Shown here one piece after another: positions 50,486-58,869 of a stretch of 64,000 nt of DNA. Source of the DNA: RGIG529 sp050950425 (GTDB taxonomy: Bacteria > Bacillota > Clostridia > Oscillospirales > Oscillospiraceae); assembly GCA_050950425.1 (NCBI GenBank), contig JBMNHO010000002.1, forward strand, positions 744,001 to 808,000, given 5' to 3'. Under the pieces are notes generated by a model. It was not told where the DNA came from, ran no database searches, and was given only the letters and a program-made list of their open reading frames with translations. The position numbers were made by a program, and so were the translations under genes. Position 1 is the stretch's first letter. Each line of letters opens with the position of its first letter.

Positions 50486-52537
50486 ATGAACGATTGGTTT
50501 TTGCCCGCCTCCAAAGAAGAGCTGGAAGCGTGCTCCTGGTATTATTATGATTTTCTCTTGGTCACCGGGGACGCATACGTGGACCATCCCGCCTTCGGCA
50601 CCGCGGTCATCGGCCGGGTGCTGGAAGCGGAGGGGTTTCGAGTGGCCGTTTTGGCCCAGCCGGACTGGAAAAGCACAACAGACTTTCTCTCCATGGGCCG
50701 CCCGCGGTACGGCGTGATGATCAACGGGGGCAATTTGGACTCGATGGTGGCCCACTACACCGCCGCCAAAAAGCCCCGGCGCGTCGACCCATACAGCCCC
50801 GGCGGAAAAACCGGGCTTCGCCCCGACCGGGCGACCATTGTCTATGCCAACCGGGCCCGGGAGGCGTTCCCGGGCCTGCCCGTCATCATCGGCGGTCTGG
50901 AGGCGTCTTTGCGAAGGTTTGCCCATTATGACTATTGGGAGGACAAGGTGCGCCGCAGCATTTTGTTTGACGCCCAGGCCGATCTTTTGGTTTACGGCAT
51001 GGGGGAATACGCCAGCCGGCAAATTGCCCGCCGCCTTGCCAGCGAAGAGCCCGTCTCCCAACTGACCGACATTCGCGGCACCTGCTACGGGGCGAAAGAC
51101 ACCTCCGGCTGCCCCTTTCCCATCATCGAATGCGGCGCGTTTGAGCTGGTCTCGCAACATAAGCGGGAGTACGCCTCCGCCAACCAAATGCAGTACCAAG
51201 AGCACGACCCCGTCCGTGGCCGGGCCATCATGCAGCGCCACGGCATGTCCCTTCTCATCGTGAATCCGCCGGCCATGCCCCTGACCACGGAAGATCTGGA
51301 CGCCGTGGCCGAGCTGCCTTATCAGCGAGAACCCCACCCCATGTACGATGCCAAAGGCGGCGTTGCCTCCATTGAAGAGGTTCGGTTCTCCGTGATCCAC
51401 AACAGGGGCTGCTTCGGCGCCTGCAACTTCTGTTCTCTGGCCTTTCACCAGGGCAGGATGGTCACCTCCCGCAGCCACGAATCCGTCATCCGGGAAGTCA
51501 CTGCCATGACCCGGCATCCCCTCTTCAAGGGGTACGTCCACGATGTGGGCGGGCCCACGGCGAACTTTCGCCATCCCTCCTGTAAAAAGCAGCTGGAACA
51601 GGGGCTTTGCAGGGATCGGGCCTGTCTCGCCCCCACTCCCTGCCCCAATCTGGACGGGGACCATTCCGACTATCTCGCGCTGCTGCGAAAGCTGCGGGAG
51701 ATCCCCGGGGTGAAAAAGGTGTTTATCCGCTCGGGCATCCGGTTCGACTATATGCTGTGCGACCAAGAGGGGGCGTTTTTTGCCGAGTTGGTGCGCCATC
51801 ACGTCAGCGGCCAGCTAAAGGTGGCGCCGGAGCACACGGTCGATTCCGTTCTGGATTACATGGGTAAGCCCCACCACCATGTCTATGAAACCTTCAGCGC
51901 CAAATATAAAAAGCTGAACCAGCGGTATGAAAAAGAGCAATATTTGGTGCCTTATTTGATGTCCTCCCACCCCGGCGCTACCCTGGCGGACGCCGTCTCT
52001 CTGGCGGAATATTTGAACCGCTCGGGCTACCGCCCCGAGCAAGTGCAGGATTTTTACCCCACCCCCGGCACCCTTTCCACCTGCATGTATTACACCGGCA
52101 TTGACCCGCGCACCATGGAGCCGGTCTATGTCCCTCGCTCGCCCCACGAAAAGTCTCTCCAGCGGGCGCTGCTCCAATGGCGGCGGCCGGAGTTTCGAAG
52201 GCTGGTGATCGAGGCGCTCCAAAAAGCCGGGCGGGACGACCTCATCGGGTTCGGCAAGCAATGCCTGATCCGGCCGGGCAGCGGCGCTCCCGACCAAAAA
52301 CCGGGCCTTTCAAAGCAGAAAGGGCGAAAAAAGGCCTCTTCCCCCGCCGGCCGGGAAAGGCAATCCGCCGGGCGGGAAAAGCCGGCGGGAAAACAGGAGA
52401 AACAGAGGGCGAAGGGGAAAAAGCAGACCCCTTCTTACGGAAAACAAACCCCAAAACAGCAAAGCCGCTCCCCCCGCTCCGGAGCGCAACCCCCAAAACA
52501 TTTTAAAAAACCTTCTTCTCTTTCGTCCGGCCGTTAA
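50486..52537 (+). CDS. YgiQ family radical SAM protein
   Basis: The 683-aa protein has an N-terminal YgiQ domain (FGTAVIGRVLEAEGF, SMGRPRYGVMINGGNLDSMV), the radical SAM cluster motif CFGACNFCS near residue 313, and HDVGGPTANFRHPSC. It ends with a long, basic, low-complexity tail (Lys/Gln/Ser/Pro rich, from about residue 600). The family reaction is not established. It starts 21 bases after the fusion gene with GAAGAGG and ends the operon before a strong terminator. Confidence 0.93.
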   Translation: MNDWFLPASKEELEACSWYYYDFLLVTGDAYVDHPAFGTAVIGRVLEAEGFRVAVLAQPDWKSTTDFLSMGRPRYGVMINGGNLDSMVAHYTAAKKPRRVDPYSPGGKTGLRPDRATIVYANRAREAFPGLPVIIGGLEASLRRFAHYDYWEDKVRRSILFDAQADLLVYGMGEYASRQIARRLASEEPVSQLTDIRGTCYGAKDTSGCPFPIIECGAFELVSQHKREYASANQMQYQEHDPVRGRAIMQRHGMSLLIVNPPAMPLTTEDLDAVAELPYQREPHPMYDAKGGVASIEEVRFSVIHNRGCFGACNFCSLAFHQGRMVTSRSHESVIREVTAMTRHPLFKGYVHDVGGPTANFRHPSCKKQLEQGLCRDRACLAPTPCPNLDGDHSDYLALLRKLREIPGVKKVFIRSGIRFDYMLCDQEGAFFAELVRHHVSGQLKVAPEHTVDSVLDYMGKPHHHVYETFSAKYKKLNQRYEKEQYLVPYLMSSHPGATLADAVSLAEYLNRSGYRPEQVQDFYPTPGTLSTCMYYTGIDPRTMEPVYVPRSPHEKSLQRALLQWRRPEFRRLVIEALQKAGRDDLIGFGKQCLIRPGSGAPDQKPGLSKQKGRKKASSPAGRERQSAGREKPAGKQEKQRAKGKKQTPSYGKQTPKQQSRSPRSGAQPPKHFKKPSSLSSGR

Positions 52538-52543
52538 GCTGCT

Positions 52544-52590
52544 GAGAAAGGGTCTTTTGGCCATGCGCCAAAAGACCCTTTCTCTTTTTT
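52544..52590 (+). terminator. Terminator of the pyr/YgiQ unit
   Basis: GAGAAAGGGTCTTTTGG and CCAAAAGACCCTTTCTC form a perfect 17-bp stem with a seven-base loop, followed by six T residues. Confidence 0.95.
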
Positions 52591-52705
52591 GTGCGAAATC
52601 CCATGTGTAGAAACAACAGACAAAGGGCATAATACTCGTGTTCCGATCACTTCTCTTTCCTGCAGCTGGATCCATTGCTACATACCAGTTGATGGGAGTG
52701 ACGAT

Positions 52706-53482
52706 ATGGGATACAACGGAAAAGTAGAAATCAGCGGCATAAACACCTCACATCTTACGGTACTCAAACGAGAAGAAGCAAAAGAACTTTTCTTGAAAGC
52801 GAAAGAGGGAGATGAAGATGCCCGGCAAAAGCTGATTCAAGGAAACTTGAGACTGGTTCTCAGCGTCATCAAAAAATTTGAGAACCGAAATGAAAATATT
52901 GACGATTTATTTCAAGTGGGCTGTATCGGGCTCATCAAGGGAATTGATAATTTTGACACCAGCTTAAATGTACTTCCCAGCACCTATTTGGTCCCCATGA
53001 TCATCGGAGAAATCCGTCGCTACTTGCGGGACAACAGCACCATACGGGTCAGCCGCTCCATGCGGGACACCGCCTACAGGGTTTTGCAGGCCAAGGAGCG
53101 GCTCATGGGGCAAAACCAAAAAGAACCCACCATCGACGAGTTGGCAAAAGACATTGGCATCCCCCGGGAGGACGTTGTGTTCGCGCTGGATGCGATTTTA
53201 GACCCCGTCTCCCTTTATGAGCCAGTGTATTCTGATGGCGGAGACGCCCTTTATGTGATGGATCAGGTGCGGGACCGGAAAAACACAGATGAACACTGGC
53301 TGGAGCAAATCGCGCTGAAAGAGGCCATTTCCCATCTGGGCGACCGGGAACGGCACATTCTCTCCCTTCGTTTTTATGAAGGGAAAACGCAAATGGAGGT
53401 TTCCGCGGAGGTCGGAATCTCCCAGGCGCAGGTATCTCGCCTGGAGAAAAGCGCCCTTTCCTCGATTCGAAAGAAAATGTGA
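52706..53482 (+). CDS. sigG: Sporulation sigma factor SigG
   Basis: The 258-aa protein has the SigG N-terminus (NGKVEISGINTSHLTVLKRE), region 2 (NIDDLFQVGCIGLIKGIDNF, RRYLRDNSTIRVSRSMRD), region 3 and region 4 (HILSLRFYEGKTQMEVSAEV, ISQAQVSRLEKSAL). It directs late forespore transcription. The ATG at 52706 with GGAGTGA gives the family length; the frame to 52589 is not supported. Unlike the usual order, spoIIGA and sigE are not directly upstream, though a YlmC/YmxH gene follows as in Bacillus. Confidence 0.95.
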   Translation: MGYNGKVEISGINTSHLTVLKREEAKELFLKAKEGDEDARQKLIQGNLRLVLSVIKKFENRNENIDDLFQVGCIGLIKGIDNFDTSLNVLPSTYLVPMIIGEIRRYLRDNSTIRVSRSMRDTAYRVLQAKERLMGQNQKEPTIDELAKDIGIPREDVVFALDAILDPVSLYEPVYSDGGDALYVMDQVRDRKNTDEHWLEQIALKEAISHLGDRERHILSLRFYEGKTQMEVSAEVGISQAQVSRLEKSALSSIRKKM

Positions 53483-53483
53483 C

Positions 53484-53517
53484 AAAACCGGCGAAGGGAT
53501 GCCTCTTCGCCGGTTTT
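53484..53517 (+). terminator. Terminator of sigG
   Basis: AAAACCGGCGAAG and CTTCGCCGGTTTT form a perfect 13-bp stem with an eight-base loop directly after the stop codon. Confidence 0.9.
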
Positions 53518-53579
53518 ACTTGCATAGGCCAACCTTTCTTCCACATACAATAGAAAAAACGCAAAGGAGGACACAGGCC

Positions 53580-53867
53580 ATGCGATGCAGAATTTCAGAT
53601 CTGCGGTGCAAAGAAGTGATCAATATCGCCACCGGCGCGCGGTTTGGATACGTCGGCGATGTGGAGCTGGACCTCGCAGACGGAAAAACGTGTGCGTTGA
53701 TCGTCCCCGGCCCGACCCGTTTTTTTGGTCTGTTTGGCCGGGGGGAGGACAAAATCTTTCCGTGGGAGTGTGTCAAGCGCTTTGGCGATGACATCATTTT
53801 GGTTGAGCAGGAGATCTCCCTTTCTTCGCCGACCCGGCCGGCGAAAGAGCGCCGCCGCTGGTTTTAA
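53580..53867 (+). CDS. YlmC/YmxH family sporulation protein (PRC-barrel)
   Basis: The 95-aa protein (MRCRISDLRCKEVINIATGA, FGYVGDVELDLADGKTCALI, FPWECVKRFGDDIILVE) is a single PRC-barrel domain of the YlmC/YmxH family, associated with sporulation. The start is the ATG at 53580 behind AAAGGAGG. Its place just after sigG agrees with that role. Confidence 0.9.
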   Translation: MRCRISDLRCKEVINIATGARFGYVGDVELDLADGKTCALIVPGPTRFFGLFGRGEDKIFPWECVKRFGDDIILVEQEISLSSPTRPAKERRRWF

Positions 53868-54141
53868 CCCCGCCGTAATAGGGCAACTTCACGGCTTCTT
53901 CTGTCCCCGGCGAGGGCGCCTGGCGCCCCTCTCATGCCGCCAAAAAAGCCGGGCATTTCGCCTGGCTCCGTCGGATGGGCCAAAACCGGGGCGCAAACAG
54001 AGGGCGCCGTCTTTGGCGACAGCCCCCTCGCTCTCCTTTGTTCCAAAGGCAAGGCGGCGGCTCAAACAGCCGGCCCTCCCCCTCGCCGTTTCTGGTCGGC
54101 TTCGGGTGTTCGGTTGTATGCTCCCTTTTCCGTCCAATTCC

Positions 54142-54171
54142 TTGTCAAAACACGTTCCCCCATGGTATGAT
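54142..54171 (+). promoter_or_regulatory. Promoter of the glycosylase gene
   Basis: TTGTCA (54142-54147), 18 bases and TATGAT (54166-54171), about 37 bases before the start codon. The 270 bases between the YlmC gene and this promoter show only a GC-rich hairpin at 53911-53931. Confidence 0.6.
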
Positions 54172-54207
54172 GAAACAAGCACCGCGCGGAAGCAGAAGGA
54201 GGTATTT

Positions 54208-54825
54208 ATGGCAAAGCTGGAACAGGGCTTTTATCACAGGGAAACGTGTCTCGTTGCGGCCGAGCTTCTGGGGAAATACCTGGTGCGTCAACAAAATGAG
54301 GTGTATCTTGCCTGCCGCATCACAGAAACAGAAGCATACGTCGGGCCCATCGACAAGGCGTGTCACGCCTTCGGCAACCGGCGAACCCCCCGCACTGAAA
54401 TCCTGTTCGGCCCCCCGGGATATGCTTATATTTATATGATCTACGGCATGTACCACTGTCTCAACTTTGTGACGGAACCGGAGGAAACCCCCTGCGCCGT
54501 TCTCATCCGGGGCGGCGCCCCCCGGGTCAACGGAGACCGTTTGGCCCGCAACCGGTTTGGCGTCTCTTCTTCTGACCTGAGCGCCTATCAAAAAAGGAAC
54601 TTTTTAGACGGCCCGGGCAAACTCTGCCAAGCCTTTGGGCTGACAAAAGCGGAAAACGGCCTGGATCTCACCGGCGACACTCTGTTTGTCTGCGATGCGC
54701 TGGAGGATCTGGGCCTTCCCACTCCAACCGAGGATCGACTCCCCCTCACCGTCCGCACGGGAGCCCGGATCGGCATCGATTACGCCGAGGAAGCAGCCGC
54801 GTTCCCCTGGAGGTATTTTCTATGA
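54208..54825 (+). CDS. DNA-3-methyladenine glycosylase (AAG/MPG family)
   Basis: The 205-aa protein has LVAAELLGKYLVR, the catalytic region ITETEAYVGPIDKACHA, RTPRTEILFGPPGYAYIYMI, YGMYHCLNFVTE and VLIRGGAP. It excises alkylated purines to begin base-excision repair. The ATG at 54208 has AGAAGGAGG; the frame upstream to 53725 is not coding. Its stop overlaps the ATG of the decayed HAD gene. Confidence 0.93.
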   Translation: MAKLEQGFYHRETCLVAAELLGKYLVRQQNEVYLACRITETEAYVGPIDKACHAFGNRRTPRTEILFGPPGYAYIYMIYGMYHCLNFVTEPEETPCAVLIRGGAPRVNGDRLARNRFGVSSSDLSAYQKRNFLDGPGKLCQAFGLTKAENGLDLTGDTLFVCDALEDLGLPTPTEDRLPLTVRTGARIGIDYAEEAAAFPWRYFL

Positions 54826-55049
54826 TTTTCTTCGATTTGGATGGGACGCTCATCGACTCGAACAACGTCCGGCTCCAAATCGACCTTGTTTTTTGGCCCG
54901 GCGCCGTTTGCCTTGCACCAAGGCATATACAGACGACGTCTCTCATGCGGCTTATGAAAATGCCGCCGCCTGCGAAAGCGCGCGGCGGGCCGGAACGCGG
55001 GTCGCCGGGGTGCACGACCTTTTTTTGCGGAGTATAAACAAAAAATGCA
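54822..55049 (+). pseudogene. Decayed HAD-family hydrolase gene
   Basis: The frame starts MIFFDLDGTLIDSNNVRLQI, the HAD motif I with the nucleophile Asp. After the six-T run near 54893 the homologous reading continues one frame over (FLARRRLPCTKAYTDDVSHA), consistent with loss of one T. It then jumps to a C-terminal-like ESARRAGTRVAGVHDLF within about 20 residues, so most of the domain is deleted. Two lesions mark it as a pseudogene. The ATGA overlap with the glycosylase shows the old operon. Confidence 0.7.
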
Positions 55050-55082
55050 GCGCATCTGCTGCCAATACATCTGCCGTTTCGG

Positions 55083-55118
55083 AGGGCTGCTGTAGCAAAA
55101 TGCCACAGCAGCCCTTTC
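55083..55118 (+). terminator. Hairpin after the HAD pseudogene
   Basis: GGGCTGCTGTAGC and GCCACAGCAGCCC pair over 13 bases with one mismatch, followed by TTTCCTT, a modest T tract. Confidence 0.6.
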
Positions 55119-55176
55119 CTTGCAAAACCCTTGCGTTCTCAAAAGACGGCGCCGCGCCGGAACGCGGCGGCAGCGG

Positions 55177-57633
55177 CTACAGCAGCTCCATCTGCCGCAG
55201 CGCCGCCTTGGCCATCATCCGCTTTTTCTCTTGTTCAAACTGAATCTCCAAAAGGGCGTCTCCCCCCATTTGCTGAACGGAGAGAACCTTCCCCCTGCCA
55301 AATCCTTTGTGCATCACTTCGTCCCCCACGGAAATGGCGATGGTTTTCGTCTTTGGCTTTGCCGATCCGACCCCGTGTTCATAACGGCTCTCCTGCTTTT
55401 TCTGGAGGGGGCGCGCAAAGGGCGCCGCGGAAAACGGCGCGGAGAACCCGGCCCTGACCGGGTTCTCAAACGCCTCTTCCCCTTCAGACCCATAAGACGC
55501 CTGCCGGGCTTCCTGTCCCAGCCGCGTGAGACAGGACGGGGGGATTTCCTCCGCGAAACGGGACACCCGATTGTTCATCGTCCGCCCCATCAGCGTGCGG
55601 TACCGGGCGCAGGTCAGCACCAGCTCCTTTTTTGCCCTGGTGATGGCCACGTAGCAGAGCCGCCTGGCTTCCTCCATCTCCTCCGGGTCCCCAATGGCCT
55701 GTATGCCGGGGAAGATCCCTTCCTCCATCCCCACCAAAAACACCGTTGGAAATTCCAGCCCTTTGGCGCTGTGTACGGTCATCATGGAAACGTAATCTTC
55801 CGTTTCCGTCCCCTCATCCAACACAGAGAACAGGGCAATTTCGTTCAAAAAGTCGGCCAGCGTCGGCTCCCCGCCTTCTTCCGTCGTGCGCTGCTGGTAG
55901 TCCAGCAGGCTGGATTTCAGCTCTCTCACGTTTTGCTCCCGTGTTTTGTTCTCCGGCGTGTTCTTTTCCCGCAGCATTTTGATGTATCCGCTTTGCACCA
56001 TCAGCTCTTCATAAAAATCCGGCAGAGGAACGGTCTGAGACAGCGCCGTCATTTTCTCCATCATTTCCACAAACGCGCGTATTTTGGGCGCCGCCCGGCG
56101 CAGCTCCGGGTACGCGTCCGCCCCCGCCAGCACCTCCCAAAGGGAACAATGCGCCTGGGCCGCCAGCTGAACCGCCGTGTCAACGGTTTTTTCGCCGATC
56201 CCCCGCACAGGACGGTTCAAAATGCGCCGCAGGCGCAAATCGTCCGACGGATTGCTGATCACACATAAATAAGAGGTCATGTCCTTCACTTCCGCCCGGT
56301 CATAAAACTGCATTCCGCCAAACACCCGATACGGAATGCCGTTGCGCCGGCAGGCGTTTTCCAGCACACGGGACTGGGCGTTCAGCCGGTATAAAATGGC
56401 GCAGCCGCCCCAGCGGCCCTGCTCTCGGTACGCCTCCAGCAGCTTCCCCATGACATATTGGGCTTCTTCTTCTTCCGTGGCGGCAGCGTATAAAACGATC
56501 GGCTCTCCCGCGCCCTGGTCGGTCCATAAGTTTTTGCCTTTTCGCTCTGTGTTGTGGGCAATCACTTGGTTGGCGGCGGTCAAAATCGTCTGCGTGGAGC
56601 GATAATTTTGCTCCAGCCGGATCACCCGGGCGTCCCGATACTGCTTTTCAAAGCTCAAAATATTCTCAATGGTGGCCCCGCGAAATTTATAAATGCTCTG
56701 GTCGTCGTCCCCCACCACGCAGATGTTTTCATACCCGCCCGCCAAGATAGACGTCAATAAATACTGGACATGGTTGGTGTCCTGATATTCGTCCACCATC
56801 ACATATCGAAACTTCTTCTGGTAGAACAGACGCACTTCGTCGAACCGCTGCAACAGCACCACGGTTTGAACAATCAAATCGTCAAAATCCAGGGCGTTTG
56901 CCTCTTTCATCTGGGCCTGATATGCCCCATACACCCGGGCGACCTGCTTTTGATACAAGTTCCCGCTTTTTTCCGCCTGATCCATCAGATCATCGGGCCA
57001 TTCCATATGGTCCTTTGCCCGGCCGATGGCGCCGAGGATCTTCCGCGGCTCGAAGCGCTTCGCATCCAGGCGAAGCCGCTCCAGAACATCTTTGATCACC
57101 CGAAGGCTGTCGTCTGTGTCATAAATGGTGAAATTGGTGGAGATCCCCATCCGGTCGATGTCCCGACGCAATATTTTGACGCACAGGGAATGAAATGTGT
57201 AGGCCCAAACATCCAGCGCCACCGGCCCCAGCTGCTTTTCCAGCCGCTCTTTCAGCTCCCCCGCCGCCTTGTTGGTAAAGGTAATGGCCAAAATGTTCCA
57301 AGGCGCCGGCACGTCCCAGGCGCAAAGGCGCTGGGCCCTCGCCGCCTGATCCGGCGTTTGCCCTTCGGCAAACGCCTCTAAAAACCCGATGTCTTCCGCC
57401 GTCACAACATCGGGCACCTCTTTGGTGTCCGCACCGCTGCCAAACCGCAGCAGATGGGCCACCCGATGGATCAAAACCGTCGTTTTTCCGCTGCCCGCAC
57501 CGGCCAAAAGCAGCAAGGGGCCCTCCGTCGCCAAAACCGCTTTTTTCTGCTCTGCATTCAGACCGGGATATGTAGATTCGATTGCCCTCCGGCGCGCCTT
57601 CCAGAACCGCCGGGTTTCTTTCTCTGTCAACAT
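55177..57633 (-). CDS. pcrA: ATP-dependent DNA helicase PcrA/UvrD
   Basis: The 818-aa superfamily 1 helicase has LNAEQKKAVLAT (Q motif), Walker A LAGAGSGKTTVLIHR, ITFTNKAAGELKERL, the motif II region YVMVDEYQDTNHVQY, VGDDDQSIYKFRGA, LEQNYRSTQTIL and TVHSAKGLEFPTVFLVGMEE. The C-terminus ends in the PcrA-type Tudor-like domain (ISVGDEVMHKGFGRGKVLSV). It unwinds DNA in repair and replication restart. The start at 57633 follows AGGGGAT. Confidence 0.95.
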   Translation of the reverse strand: MLTEKETRRFWKARRRAIESTYPGLNAEQKKAVLATEGPLLLLAGAGSGKTTVLIHRVAHLLRFGSGADTKEVPDVVTAEDIGFLEAFAEGQTPDQAARAQRLCAWDVPAPWNILAITFTNKAAGELKERLEKQLGPVALDVWAYTFHSLCVKILRRDIDRMGISTNFTIYDTDDSLRVIKDVLERLRLDAKRFEPRKILGAIGRAKDHMEWPDDLMDQAEKSGNLYQKQVARVYGAYQAQMKEANALDFDDLIVQTVVLLQRFDEVRLFYQKKFRYVMVDEYQDTNHVQYLLTSILAGGYENICVVGDDDQSIYKFRGATIENILSFEKQYRDARVIRLEQNYRSTQTILTAANQVIAHNTERKGKNLWTDQGAGEPIVLYAAATEEEEAQYVMGKLLEAYREQGRWGGCAILYRLNAQSRVLENACRRNGIPYRVFGGMQFYDRAEVKDMTSYLCVISNPSDDLRLRRILNRPVRGIGEKTVDTAVQLAAQAHCSLWEVLAGADAYPELRRAAPKIRAFVEMMEKMTALSQTVPLPDFYEELMVQSGYIKMLREKNTPENKTREQNVRELKSSLLDYQQRTTEEGGEPTLADFLNEIALFSVLDEGTETEDYVSMMTVHSAKGLEFPTVFLVGMEEGIFPGIQAIGDPEEMEEARRLCYVAITRAKKELVLTCARYRTLMGRTMNNRVSRFAEEIPPSCLTRLGQEARQASYGSEGEEAFENPVRAGFSAPFSAAPFARPLQKKQESRYEHGVGSAKPKTKTIAISVGDEVMHKGFGRGKVLSVQQMGGDALLEIQFEQEKKRMMAKAALRQMELL

Positions 57634-57673
57634 GTGATGAAAATCCCCTATTCTCTTTTTTTCCTTGGGCTTT

Positions 57674-57702
57674 ATTGTAGTCTATTTCCCCTTTTGGGTC
57701 AA
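57674..57702 (-). promoter_or_regulatory. Promoter of pcrA
   Basis: On the minus strand TTGACC (57702-57697), 17 bases and TACAAT (57679-57674), about 35 bases before the start. Confidence 0.75.
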
Positions 57703-57707
57703 CCGGA

Positions 57708-57736
57708 GAGCGGGCCGCCAAGCTGGCGGCCCGCTC
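57708..57736 (-). terminator. Hairpin after the DHHW gene
   Basis: GAGCGGGCCGCCA and TGGCGGCCCGCTC form a perfect 13-bp stem with a three-base loop just after the DHHW stop. No T run follows on either strand, so termination may be weak. Confidence 0.55.
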
Positions 57737-57739
57737 GTG

Positions 57740-58858
57740 TTATTCTGCGTGCAGCGCGTAAACCGCCGTGTCTCCCGCAAAGTTTTTCAGGCTGTATAAG
57801 ATCAGCACGTCTGAAATGCCCTGTGCTTTGATGTAGTCCCCCACAGGCTCTTTATAATACCGCAGATCGATCAGATGAACCTCTGCGTAGTCCTCCAGCG
57901 CAAACTGGGCAAAGGTGTTTGCGTAGGAGTCTTTGACAAGCAGAAGCTTCCCCCCTTGGGGGTTTCGCCCCTTGATCTTTGTGACCGGCTGGTTCCCGTT
58001 GAAAAAGACGGAATATTTGTCTTTCCCCTGAAGATAGCTTCTGGTGTATGCGCTTTGGGCGGTTTCGGCTCCGTTGTTATAAAAAACTTCGACCTGGTCC
58101 TTTGTGTAATAAGCCCGAATGGTGTCGGGCTCCGCCGTGTACAAATTGGCTTTGGAATAGGTGGTGCCGTAAAACCGGTCGCTCAGCACTTCTTCCGTAT
58201 ACGCCGACAGGGGCTTTGTCTCTTTCCCCTGGCTCTTCTGCCACGCCTGATAGGCATAGTACGCGCCCAGACCGGTCCAGTGGTGGTCTGTCTTATAATA
58301 AATCGATTCTCCGCTATGGGCCTGCAAAACATCCGTCACGTCAAACAGGGGCACGCCCCCCGCCCGGGCCTGCTCTAAAAGCGCGGTTTCATCTACTTCC
58401 GGCGCGTTTGCAGGCAATTTGTCCTTCAAAATGCCGGATGGGGCGGGAACCAGCATGGCCTGAACCCGAATGCCCCAGACCCGCTCTCCCTCTTCGGCGA
58501 ACGCTTTTACCGTTTTCCAGTTTTTTTCGTACCGATCCGCATCGATCTGGGAGAACATTTCGATCAAATATCCGTCCTTGCCGAAATAGACCCCGCCGGA
58601 ATCTCTCTTGCCCACAAACCGCTCCGTCAGCGTTTTCAAGCCCACCCATTGATTGCGCAGGGGGAACTGGTCCGTCATATAGTCTCCCAGCTTCTTTGTG
58701 TAGCTCCCGTCCGCCAAGGCTTTAGCGGAAAAATCGGGCATTTGGGCCAAGTAGCGGTTTTCGTTTTCGGAAAACGCCTGATCCGGCATCAGCCACTGAA
58801 ACACCCCGACCCCAAACATCAGGATGACAAAGAGTACGCTGACCACTTTTCCTCTCAT
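57740..58858 (-). CDS. DHHW family protein (AlgX/AlgJ-like, exported)
   Basis: The 372-aa protein has an N-terminal signal anchor and the motif YYKTDHHWTGLGAYYAYQAW that names the DHHW family, with FSENENRYLAQMP near the start and LLVKDSYANTFAQF near the end. It resembles the SGNH-like AlgX/AlgJ acetylation partners. It starts 11 bases after the MBOAT gene with GGAGGA, and together they should O-acetylate an extracellular polymer. Confidence 0.9.
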   Translation of the reverse strand: MRGKVVSVLFVILMFGVGVFQWLMPDQAFSENENRYLAQMPDFSAKALADGSYTKKLGDYMTDQFPLRNQWVGLKTLTERFVGKRDSGGVYFGKDGYLIEMFSQIDADRYEKNWKTVKAFAEEGERVWGIRVQAMLVPAPSGILKDKLPANAPEVDETALLEQARAGGVPLFDVTDVLQAHSGESIYYKTDHHWTGLGAYYAYQAWQKSQGKETKPLSAYTEEVLSDRFYGTTYSKANLYTAEPDTIRAYYTKDQVEVFYNNGAETAQSAYTRSYLQGKDKYSVFFNGNQPVTKIKGRNPQGGKLLLVKDSYANTFAQFALEDYAEVHLIDLRYYKEPVGDYIKAQGISDVLILYSLKNFAGDTAVYALHAE

Positions 58859-58869
58859 ATGACTTCCTC

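Noticed and set aside
50030..51802. 590-aa minus-strand frame opposite the phosphatase fusion and YgiQ genes
   Set aside because: Antisense shadow; both plus-strand genes have clear catalytic motifs and ribosome sites.
53725..54825. 366-aa version of the DNA glycosylase
   Set aside because: The first 161 codons overlap the YlmC gene and a promoter; AGAAGGAGG fixes the start at 54208.
55120..56268. 382-aa plus-strand frame opposite pcrA
   Set aside because: Antisense shadow with Arg/His/Pro-rich composition.
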